Assembly (NCBI GenBank): GCA_021786915.1 | Contig: JAJYMP010000553.1 | Location: 1-5,652, forward strand | From: Chloroflexota bacterium | GTDB taxonomy: Bacteria; Chloroflexota; Limnocylindria; Limnocylindrales; CSP1-4 | Reading direction: 5' to 3' | Length of the DNA: 5,652 bases | In this document: positions 1 to 4,915 of the stretch, one piece after another | Layout: every line of letters begins with the position of its first letter | Numbering within the stretch: the first letter of the stretch is position 1 | Program-made: the position numbers and the translations under genes | The notes under the pieces: generated by a model | The model's input: the letters and a program-made list of their open reading frames with translations, nothing else | What the model was told of the DNA's origin: nothing | Database searches by the model: none

Positions 1-320
1 CGGTCGGCCCGGGCACCGCCGGACGGTATCCGACGCAGAAGCCGGACGCGCTCGGCCGCGAGCTGGCCCGCATGGCCGCCATCGGCCCGGGTGACGTGGT
101 GCTCGACCCCTTCGTGGGCAGTGGGGCACTCCTGGTCGGGGCTCGTGAACGGGGTGCCACGGTGCTCGGCTGCGACATCGCCCCCTTGGCCATCCGCCAG
201 GCTACAGCCCGGCTCGGTGCCGCGGGAGCGACCGCCAGGCCAGCACGATCATCGTCACCGCGCCCCCGGACGGGCCAACGACGGCCCGCGCCGAAACGGG
301 ACCCACGCCGCGGCACCTGA
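1..320 (+). CDS. Site-specific DNA methyltransferase, C-terminal part (5' end outside window)
   Basis: The frame is open from the window edge (first full codon at position 3) to TGA at 318-320, so the gene begins upstream. About 105 residues are visible. YPTQKP (fragment residues 9-14) is followed by VLDPFVGSGA (residues 33-42), the S-adenosylmethionine-binding FxGxG motif I, then GCDI (56-59), whose acidic residue normally contacts the cofactor ribose. The TQKP-then-DPFxGSG order near the C-terminus is typical of beta-class N6-adenine/N4-cytosine methyltransferases (N6_N4_Mtase family), whose catalytic D/N/SPPY motif lies N-terminally and is therefore not visible. Conservation fades after the ATARLGAAG helix, and the last 30 or so residues are a basic, Pro/Arg/Ser-rich tail that could be a lineage-specific extension or a late frameshift. 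The first ATG, at 72, is internal to the domain and not the start. Target base and sequence cannot be inferred. Confidence 0.85.
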   Translation, partial: VGPGTAGRYPTQKPDALGRELARMAAIGPGDVVLDPFVGSGALLVGARERGATVLGCDIAPLAIRQATARLGAAGATARPARSSSPRPRTGQRRPAPKRDPRRGT

Positions 321-388
321 TCCGTGCGGGGGAGAGCCCCCGTCCTGGCCGAGCCAGAAGGAGGTGGTTCCGAACCGTCATGCGCGCG

Positions 389-394
389 TTGACA
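389..394 (+). promoter_or_regulatory. Possible -35 element TTGACA
   Basis: This is an exact match to the sigma-70-type -35 hexamer. With a 16-bp spacer the -10 position is CATCTC (411-416), which matches TATAAT at only two positions, so this is at best a weak or activator-dependent promoter. Any start site would fall inside the 422-449 hairpin and leave a leader of nearly 300 nt before the operon at 719. Chance occurrence is quite possible. Confidence 0.2.
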
Positions 395-421
395 TATGGC
401 CACCCAGGACCATCTCCGACC

Positions 422-449
422 TCGGCCCTACCCGTCCGGGTAGGGCCGA
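422..449. terminator. Perfect 12-bp hairpin, candidate terminator or operator
   Basis: TCGGCCCTACCC at 422-433 is exactly complementary to GGGTAGGGCCGA at 438-449, with a four-base loop GTCC. It lies 101 bp after the methyltransferase stop. No T-run follows, so it is not a classical intrinsic terminator, although U-poor hairpins are often proposed as terminators in GC-rich bacteria. The same symmetry could serve as an operator just downstream of the TTGACA at 389. The structure is certain; the role is not. Confidence 0.5.
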
Positions 450-625
450 CGGGCCACACTGATCTTGTGACCTGGCGTTCGCGCGTTTGATTGTTCGGTC
501 AAGCGGACCGCAGGGGAAGAAAGCCGAAAGCCCGGCGGGGAGCCGTGACATACACGTCCATTCTACTCTGGCCTCGCTCCGGTCCAATCACCAGCGTGAC
601 ACTGGATCACCCTAGCGGAGGGCCG

Positions 626-670
626 ATGAGGAAATTCGCGCGACACTCAGGGTCCAGCGATCATCGCTAG
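626..670 (+). CDS. Possible 14-residue leader peptide (uORF)
   Basis: ATG at 626 opens a 14-codon frame (MRKFARHSGSSDHR) ending at TAG 668-670. GGAGGG at 617-622 precedes it with a short 3-nt spacer. The stop falls inside the CGCTAG/CTAGCG hairpin at 665-680, an arrangement in which translation could affect folding ahead of the operon start at 719. No run of a single regulatory codon is present, so a classical amino-acid attenuator is not supported. A frame this short can easily occur by chance. Confidence 0.2.
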   Translation: MRKFARHSGSSDHR

Positions 671-680
671 TCGCCTAGCG
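665..680. repeat. CGCTAG/CTAGCG 6-bp hairpin with tetraloop
   Basis: CGCTAG (665-670) pairs perfectly with CTAGCG (675-680) around the loop TCGC. It lies 39 bp upstream of the preferred ATG of the secreted-protein gene, and CTAGCG occurs again at 612-617. It could be a small operator or an RNA stem near the ribosome-binding region. Short GC-containing stems are common, so function is speculative. Confidence 0.3.
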
Positions 681-718
681 CACGGCAGACGCGATCTTCG
701 ACGGGAGGTGTGCCTAGG

Positions 719-1471
719 ATGATGAATGCTGCACGTCCTGCAGTCGGCCAACGCCGACGCCTCAGGGTGGCCGTCACTGCAATAGCCCTAACGTGCCTCG
801 TGACTCTTGGTCCTGCGACAGGCGTCACGTTTGCGTATTCCTGCAGCATCACCCGCGGTCACAATACGAACGTAGCCTGGCAGGCTGGTGTGCTCGGGGT
901 TCCGAGCCCGTATCCTAACGGAGTGTCCGCGCTCACGGACGAGAAAGACGCGCTCTACACCGGCGCCAACTCGCTCGGTCCCTTGATGTCGGTGATGCTC
1001 GATGACTACAGCACGATGTGGGGTCAGCTGGGGTGGCTCTACCACAAGTATCCAGGTGGTTCCATTGCGCGCGAGATCTTCGTCGAGCACGTCGACGGCT
1101 TCGGCAACAACAGCTGGGATTTTTGGTCTGGCATGCCTGTCGGCACGACAACCACGTACATGATAACGTACGATCCTTCGATTGGCCGTTTCAACTACTA
1201 CGTGAACGGCAGCTCGTACGCGGGTCTCAATTCCAACACAGCGTACCGTCCAGCCCGTTGGGAGATATTTGGCGAAACACACGACGCGGCAGACCAAACG
1301 CCGGGCGGCACGTCGATACACGCCAAATTCCGAAGCGCGCAAGTAAGGCTGAATGGCTCCAGCACTTGGAACGCAGCCAATGGGACCGTTCATTCGATGG
1401 GACAACCGGATAATGGAGCGTCGGGATCTTCGGGATCGTTCGACATCTGGGATTGGCAATGCACATCATGA
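719..1471 (+). CDS. Secreted beta-rich protein of unknown function
   Basis: This encodes an exported protein of 250 residues. ATG 719 is chosen because GGGAGGTG (703-710) sits 8 nt upstream; the in-frame GTG at 710 overlaps that site. Residues 1-39 are a signal peptide: basic RRRLR (12-16), a hydrophobic core around 17-30, and probable cleavage after TFA (37-39). The mature part is rich in Trp, Tyr, Gly and Asn, with alternating strand-like segments such as MITYDPSIGRFNYYVNG and WEIFGETHDAADQTPGG, suggesting a beta-sandwich or lectin-like fold. Its only mature cysteines, Cys42 and Cys248, sit at the two ends and could form a disulfide closing the fold. It recalls uncharacterised secreted proteins of Actinomycetota and relatives, but that is memory, not a search result. 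No catalytic motif is evident. It is the first gene of a three-gene exported-protein operon. Confidence 0.88.
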   Translation: MMNAARPAVGQRRRLRVAVTAIALTCLVTLGPATGVTFAYSCSITRGHNTNVAWQAGVLGVPSPYPNGVSALTDEKDALYTGANSLGPLMSVMLDDYSTMWGQLGWLYHKYPGGSIAREIFVEHVDGFGNNSWDFWSGMPVGTTTTYMITYDPSIGRFNYYVNGSSYAGLNSNTAYRPARWEIFGETHDAADQTPGGTSIHAKFRSAQVRLNGSSTWNAANGTVHSMGQPDNGASGSSGSFDIWDWQCTS

Positions 1472-1941
1472 TGAAGCACAAGATCCTGCCGGCTTTTGTA
1501 CTCGCAGTGCTTGTCGGTACCCTCTCGGTCGTGGGCCTCGCAAGGGCGGCCGTGACTCCCAGCGCCTCGGTTTCGACTGTGGATATGGGCGCGCCTACCG
1601 TCGCGTCCGTGCAGGCCGAGATTGCTGCCCCGTCCGTCCAGTCCGACATGATGCTGTCGCTCCAATCGACGTCGTCGAGTGGAGCGCTCATCACCGCGAG
1701 CCGCGCGGTGGCCATCGCTAGCACTTGGCTCGGTCGAAGCGATGCCCCGGCGCTTGTGGTTCACGGCAGCGGCCAGCGCACCGCCTCGGATCCTTCTTCC
1801 GACGCCTGGATTGTGATCTACGCCGGTGGCCAAGATCCACTGCATTCCGACGGGTCGGTCATTGTGGACTTCATTGGCGTGCTGATTGATGATCAATCCG
1901 GCGCTGTGCTCCGTGCCTTCGGCCGAGGGCATCAGCGGTAG
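1468..1941 (+). CDS. Small secreted protein, weakly PepSY-like C-terminus
   Basis: This encodes 157 residues. ATG 1468 overlaps the upstream TGA as ATGA, and no good SD sequence lies at the right distance, so translational coupling to the preceding gene is likely; ATG 1471 is an alternative. A signal peptide spans about residues 1-27: KHK, a hydrophobic core ILPAFVLAVLVGTLSVVGL, and ARA at the cleavage site. A Ser/Thr/Val/Ala-rich low-complexity linker follows to about residue 70. The folded part begins with a helix-like ITASRAVAIASTWLG, continues with a DAWIVIYAGG strand and ends VDFIGVLIDDQSGAVLRAFG. Helix, then 'W-x-V', then 'D-x-x-(S/T)-G-x-V' resembles PepSY-type domains, but the match is loose and is inference. 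There are no cysteines. It may act with the upstream secreted protein, for example as a chaperone or inhibitor; that is speculation from coupling alone. Confidence 0.85.
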   Translation: MMKHKILPAFVLAVLVGTLSVVGLARAAVTPSASVSTVDMGAPTVASVQAEIAAPSVQSDMMLSLQSTSSSGALITASRAVAIASTWLGRSDAPALVVHGSGQRTASDPSSDAWIVIYAGGQDPLHSDGSVIVDFIGVLIDDQSGAVLRAFGRGHQR

Positions 1942-1950
1942 GGGAACGGG
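1939..1950 (+). promoter_or_regulatory. Ribosome-binding site overlapping the previous stop codon
   Basis: AGGGGA at 1940-1945 begins inside the TAG stop (1939-1941) of the second operon gene and lies 5 nt before ATG 1951. This fixes the start of the lipoprotein gene and supports co-translation of the trio. Confidence 0.7.
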
Positions 1951-2373
1951 ATGAAGGTCCGAACCGTCGCAGTGTGTGTCGCTCTGGCGGCGGCTGGGTG
2001 CACCAGCGGCGGCACGGTAATTTCGACCACCGTCTCGTCAACGCCTCCTCCGAGCGCGGCCTTGATCAACCCGCTCGGCGTGTCAAACGCAACCACGATT
2101 TCCGTTTCGGTGAGCGTCAATGGCCGGGTGATCGTGACCGTGCCGCCGGGCACCCGTCGGGACAGCATCTCTGGGGCGCTCCCCTCAATGCCATGGACGG
2201 TTGAAGCTCGCTCTCCGAGTGGACGGCTCCTCATCGAGATGGACGTTGCGCAGGGCGCGTCGGGCAGAATCGCCTCGATCGACCTGTCATGTGGGCGCGT
2301 GATGCTCTGGTTCGGCCTTCCTCCGGCCGGCGAGCCCTCATTCATCCCTGGACCAGCCGGGGACTGCAACTGA
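1951..2373 (+). CDS. Small lipoprotein of unknown function
   Basis: This encodes 140 residues. MKVR and a hydrophobic stretch lead to a lipobox ALAAAGC with Cys17 as the predicted lipidation site, so the product should be anchored on the outer face of the membrane. A Ser/Thr/Pro spacer covers about residues 18-38. The globular part contains strand-like ISVSVSVNGRVIVTVPPG, followed by WTVEARSPSGRLLIEMDV, reading as a small beta-sandwich. Cys114 (DLSCGRV) and Cys139 (GDCN) form a likely disulfide that pins the C-terminal loop WFGLPPAGEPSFIPGPAG. The start has a good SD 9 bp after the preceding gene, making this the last member of the trio. It may hold the two secreted partners near the cell surface, but nothing in the sequence proves contact. 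The family was not recognised. Confidence 0.88.
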   Translation: MKVRTVAVCVALAAAGCTSGGTVISTTVSSTPPPSAALINPLGVSNATTISVSVSVNGRVIVTVPPGTRRDSISGALPSMPWTVEARSPSGRLLIEMDVAQGASGRIASIDLSCGRVMLWFGLPPAGEPSFIPGPAGDCN

Positions 2374-2729
2374 ATGCATCGTGGCCACTCATAGCCGCCA
2401 GGCTAGACCAATTCCAGCTGGATGGGGCGCAGGGCGGTGGCATGCGGCTTCATGACGATCCGGGATCGCCAGCGTCGTGACCTGCTCCCGGATCGTCATG
2501 TTTGCCGGGCTGAAGCTTCCCGAAGGCCACGAAATGAACCGTGCTGGGTTCCATGGAGACCCTGGGCGGTTGGCATCAGGCGGCGGAGCCACAGCGACGG
2601 TTCTGCCATCAGCGGCGATCCCTGCGGCCTTCCGCTCCAACTATCGGCTGAACGCGACCTGTCCGCCTGCGCCGGGATCGAGCCGACCTCATTTGCCCTG
2701 GCGCCGTTCCGGCCCGACCCCCAGCAGCC
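2374..2729. other. Intergenic region with a long inverted repeat
   Basis: This is 356 bp between the secreted trio and the broken propeller gene. Several overlapping frames exist on both strands, but all are Arg/Pro/Ala-rich, lack SD sequences and show no domain I recognise, so none is called. The main feature is the 15-bp inverted repeat at 2451-2500. No promoter or SD can be pointed to in the last 60 bp before ATG 2730. A decayed gene fragment cannot be excluded. Confidence 0.5.
2451..2500. terminator. 15-bp perfect inverted repeat, candidate terminator of the secreted operon
   Basis: CATGACGATCCGGGA at 2451-2465 is exactly complementary to TCCCGGATCGTCATG at 2486-2500, separated by a 20-base loop. 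The outer bases CGGC (2445-2448) and GCCG (2504-2507) can add four more pairs after a small internal loop. It begins 78 bp after the lipoprotein stop. Only TTT follows, so an intrinsic terminator is plausible but not textbook. A protein-binding site or the relic of a small mobile palindrome are alternatives. Confidence 0.5.
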
Positions 2730-3278
2730 ATGAAGAGCGCACTCCGCCGCTGCCAGCAAGTCGTCACGATCGGAGGCCTCGCGGTACTGCTCGCGGGGTG
2801 CACCGGCTCGCCCGGCAATCCGGCGCCCACGGTGGTCTCGACGTCAGGCGGCACACCGCAGCCCTCGATCGCAACCGCCTCCCCGTCGGGGACCGGCACC
2901 ACCTCCGCTGGCGCCACTCTCCCGCCCGGGACCACCGTCCTGGCCCGCTCCTTCGCCTTCGGCGCGGTGGCGTGGTCTCCCGACGGCAGCGCCGTGGCGG
3001 CCGAGGCGCTCGGCCAGACGATGGGAACGGGTAGCGTCGATCTGTTCTCACCGGCCGGGATCCAGCTCGCCTCCCTCCCGGGCTTCGACTTCGGCTGGCT
3101 CGATGCAACACATCTGCTCGTCTATCGGACCACGCCGAACGACGCGGCGAGCGGGACGGTCAGCGATTGGACGATCACGGGCCAGCTCGTCGAAACGCTG
3201 CCCGGCACGTACGGCGGCGTGCTCGCCAACGGGCAGGGGGCGGCCCTCCTCCGCCCGGCGCCACCGCCGCACGCCTAG
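2730..3278 (+). CDS. Truncated beta-propeller lipoprotein (5' fragment of broken gene)
   Basis: This open 5' part of the disrupted gene encodes 182 residues up to TAG 3276-3278. Residues 1-24 are a lipoprotein signal: KSALRR, a hydrophobic core, then LAGC with Cys24 predicted to be lipidated. A Ser/Thr/Pro/Gly linker runs to about residue 65. After it come TolB/WD40-like blade signatures: VAWSPDGSAVAAEA with VDLFSPAG, then GFDFGWLDATHLLVYRT, then YGGVLANGQGAALLR. A propeller of this kind needs six to eight blades and only about three are here, so the fragment is unlikely to fold fully. The same frame continues after the stop with EGNDFQFWADGRLSP, showing that the TAG is internal to an older gene. 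No SD precedes ATG 2730, which is chosen because it gives a proper signal peptide. Confidence 0.65.
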   Translation: MKSALRRCQQVVTIGGLAVLLAGCTGSPGNPAPTVVSTSGGTPQPSIATASPSGTGTTSAGATLPPGTTVLARSFAFGAVAWSPDGSAVAAEALGQTMGTGSVDLFSPAGIQLASLPGFDFGWLDATHLLVYRTTPNDAASGTVSDWTITGQLVETLPGTYGGVLANGQGAALLRPAPPPHA

Positions 3279-3353
3279 GAGGGAAACGACTTCCAGTTCT
3301 GGGCCGACGGGCGCCTCTCGCCCATGATCACCGCGCCCGGCATACCCGCAGCA

Positions 3354-3438
3354 TGGCCGCCCGTGGGGAGATCTTCTGGCCACCCACGGGGAGGATCGTG
3401 TCCGCCTATGGGGAGGTTCTCATGGCCGCCGACAGTCC
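3354..3438 (+). repeat. Degenerate 22-24-bp tandem repeat within the broken gene
   Basis: Units start at 3354, 3377, 3401 and 3423 (the last partial). Units 1, 2 and 4 begin TGGCC and unit 3 begins TCCGCC; the three complete units carry GGGGAG at 3365, 3388 and 3410, each followed by a T/C-rich tail. Unit lengths are 23, 24 and 22 bp, mostly not multiples of three, so gain or loss of a unit would shift the frame. The tract coincides with the region where the propeller frames become confused. Similarity between units is clear but imperfect. Confidence 0.5.
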
Positions 3439-3987
3439 TGGCCAGCACGGGCGGGCCGATCATGGGCTATCTCTATGTGCTGCGCTACCCGGACGGCTCC
3501 GTATTCCGCTCGTTCCGCGACCAGCCCAGGGCGGGATCGCGTTCAGCCCCGACAGCCGCTACGTCGCGGCCGCGGACTACGGCGCGGAGGGCGTGCTTGT
3601 CTTCGACCTCGACACGGGCAACGTGACCCCCGTGCAGGTCCCGGCGAGCGTCTGGCGGTGGGCCCCCGACGGTCGGCTTTGCCATCAGCGAACCGGACGG
3701 GACGACGGTGTTGTGGAGTCCCTCCCGAACGTTGGTCCCGAGCGGCCTGCTCTCTGGCTATCCGGTCTGGGGTTCGAGCCTGGACGACGTGGCGATCCTG
3801 CCCGAAGGACAGGCGCCGGGGCTCGCGGTGACCCTCCGAACGCGAATGACGAGCCTCTGTGCCGGTAGACTCCGGCGGCCCCGGCTTCCCGGTGGCGTGG
3901 GCACCGGACGGTTCGAGCTGCCTGCTCACGACTGCGTCGACCGAGCCGGGCGTCCCCGACGAGCTACTCCGCGTTCCCGTGCGATGA

Positions 3988-4314
3988 GCGCACCGGCGAT
4001 GACCGCTCTCAGGAAGGCGGATCGCCTTCGGTCGCTGGGCATGGCCGATGACTCTCTCCGGAAGGACCCCGTTTCGGTGCACCTACCTCGGTCCGAAACG
4101 GGGCCCTCTGTGATTTCGGTCATCACGGCGGAGCTGGAGCGCCGCAGCCAACCCTTGCCGCCGCTGGAGACTCCAGCTGCCGCCGATCTCCGACCCGCGC
4201 CCGGCTTTGGGCCGCCTGATCGGGACAGTGCCGAGCCTGACTACATCTGGCTGCGGAGTGCGAGGAACAGGGGAGCCTCGAAGCTCACAATCCGTCGGCT
4301 CGCATCGCCAGGGA
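3988..4314. other. Non-coding region between the broken gene and the minus-strand operon
   Basis: This is a convergent junction: the plus-strand pseudogene ends at 3987 and the minus-strand gene ends at 4315. Frames crossing it are Arg/Ala/Pro-rich with no recognisable domain. It contains an 11-bp perfect hairpin (4067-4103) and a short palindrome GCTGGAG-A-CTCCAGC (4163-4177). Nothing else was seen. Confidence 0.5.
4067..4103. terminator. 11-bp perfect hairpin, candidate (bidirectional) terminator
   Basis: CCCCGTTTCGG at 4067-4077 pairs exactly with CCGAAACGGGG at 4093-4103 around a 15-base loop, and GG/CC pairs extend it beyond one mismatch. It lies 80 bp after the broken propeller gene and 212 bp beyond the end of the minus-strand operon, between convergent units, which is where a bidirectional terminator would be expected. 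Neither side has a real T-run. Confidence 0.5.
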
Positions 4315-4878
4315 CTACCGCTGTTCGGAGCCCACGCCCATCGTGAGCGTGAACGTCCATGGTCCTTTGATCGATCTGCTGTACTTCGGGGTCGCCTCCG
4401 GAACTGGCATCGATGGGGGAGCCACGAATCGCCCTACCCCGAGTCGCAACTCCCCTACGTCGTCAGGCGGCCGCGGTGTGAACACGATCTCAAACTCGCC
4501 GCCCCTCCGATGCCCGGTCAACATGATGGCGCCTGCGTCGTACGAGGTGTCCGCGTTGTCGACCACCACGACCACCGGGTTGCCCGGCCTCAAAGACGTG
4601 TCTTCTTTGTCACTCGGTCGAAACCGGAGCCACGCGATTGCTCCGAGCTCCCGGATCTCGAGCGCCAGGCACTCGACGGCGAGACCGTTGGCGACAGCCG
4701 TGGCTGCTATCGCCACCACGCGCACGAGCGGGCTCGATGCGACAGCATCCCTGACTTCGACCAAGGCGCGCTGGCGGCGGATCCAGTCTGCCGCGGCGGG
4801 TCCAAGGGCGGATCCAACCCTGAGCATGGATGGTATCTGTGCACGTGCGCCACCGCTCGGACCGAGGTTCTCATGCAC
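4315..4878 (-). CDS. Hypothetical beta-sandwich-like protein
   Basis: This encodes 187 residues with GTG start at 4878, the only usable start before an upstream in-frame stop (4897-4899). AGGTAGG (plus-strand 4888-4894) lies 9 nt ahead of it. The first 50 or so residues are Ala/Arg-rich and probably helical, with no signal peptide or membrane segment. From about residue 51 strand-like segments follow each other: LVRVVAIAATAV, GLAVECLALEI, AIAWLRFRPSD, NPVVVVVDNADTSYDAG, GEFEIVFTPRPPDD and finally GPWTFTLTM. This resembles the immunoglobulin-like sandwiches of many uncharacterised high-GC bacterial proteins, where a 'D-x-x-(G/D)-T-x-Y' turn is common. That assignment is inference from pattern only. 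It follows the cysteine-rich secreted gene by 37 bp on the same strand, so co-transcription is likely. The missing export signal is odd if both act together; the N-terminus could be altered. Confidence 0.82.
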   Translation of the reverse strand: MHENLGPSGGARAQIPSMLRVGSALGPAAADWIRRQRALVEVRDAVASSPLVRVVAIAATAVANGLAVECLALEIRELGAIAWLRFRPSDKEDTSLRPGNPVVVVVDNADTSYDAGAIMLTGHRRGGEFEIVFTPRPPDDVGELRLGVGRFVAPPSMPVPEATPKYSRSIKGPWTFTLTMGVGSEQR

Positions 4879-4915
4879 GATTCGAGACCTACCTAGCTAG
4901 CGCCTTCTTCGCGTG

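Larger units (their letters stand above)
321..718. other. Intergenic region between methyltransferase and secreted-protein operon
   Basis: This 398-bp stretch has no convincing gene; the long frames in it are Arg/Pro-rich and look like GC-driven shadows. It contains an exact TTGACA at 389-394 with only a poor -10 candidate (CATCTC, 411-416), a perfect 12-bp hairpin (422-449), small stems CGGTC/GACCG (496-500/506-510), GCCG/CGGC (523-526/533-536) and CGTG/CACG (544-547/553-556), a possible 14-codon ORF (626-670), and a CGCTAG/CTAGCG hairpin (665-680). It may hold the terminator of the methyltransferase gene and a long leader for the downstream operon. No known riboswitch consensus could be matched by eye. 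Confidence 0.6.
2730..3987 (+). pseudogene. Disrupted lipoprotein with TolB/WD40-like beta-propeller
   Basis: One ancestral gene of about 415 codons is spread over several frames. Taking the frame of ATG 2730 as frame A, it runs to an in-frame TAG (3276) and on through FQFWADGRLSPMITAPGIPAAW. A +1 frame gives GDLLATHGEDRVRLW (about 3366-3410). Frame A returns with YLYVLRYPDGSVFRSFRDQ (to about 3525). A second frame gives GGIAFSPDSRYVAAADYG and VFDLDTGNV (about 3533-3668). Frame A returns again with GFAISEPDGTTVLWSP through VAILPEG (about 3675-3815). A third frame gives VPVDSGGPGFPVAW and APDGSSCLLTTAS to TGA 3985-3987. The AxSPDG / APDG blade motifs recur along the whole length, which is what ties the pieces together. 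At least one nonsense change and about five frame changes are needed. The fragments are still well conserved, so either decay is recent or the assembly has local indel errors. The ancestral role was probably a surface lipoprotein; its ligand is unknown. Confidence 0.8.

Noticed and set aside
545..569. GTGACA (545-550) and TACTCT (564-569) as a promoter pair
   Set aside because: The spacer would be only 13 bp and the -10 match is poor.
621..660. GATGAGGAAA as a hammerhead ribozyme core
   Set aside because: The required CGAAA strand and flanking stems are absent.
788..1459. Long minus-strand frame opposite the secreted beta-rich gene
   Set aside because: It is Arg/His/Val-rich and lacks an SD; the plus-strand frame has a signal peptide, an SD and a folded-protein composition.
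1885..1897. Palindrome ATTGAT-G-ATCAAT
   Set aside because: It lies inside a well-supported coding region and is explained by the codons for the LIDDQS segment; its location does not suit an operator.
2640..2720. A tRNA-like GGGATCGAGCC stretch on the minus strand near 2675-2690
   Set aside because: It resembles a T-loop, but the matching T-stem, acceptor stem and anticodon arm cannot be formed around it.
2389..2759. Overlapping frames on both strands between the operon and the propeller gene
   Set aside because: None has an SD, a signal peptide or recognisable motifs, and the 15-bp inverted repeat runs through them; composition looks non-coding.
4163..4177. Palindrome GCTGGAG-A-CTCCAGC
   Set aside because: It is short, has a one-base centre and no nearby promoter, and is within what chance gives in GC-rich sequence.
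4343..4900. Long plus-strand frame of 185 codons opposite the minus-strand beta-sandwich gene
   Set aside because: It is Ser/Thr/Arg/Pro-rich with no domain pattern, while the minus frame shows alternating strand segments and an SD; the plus frame is a shadow.
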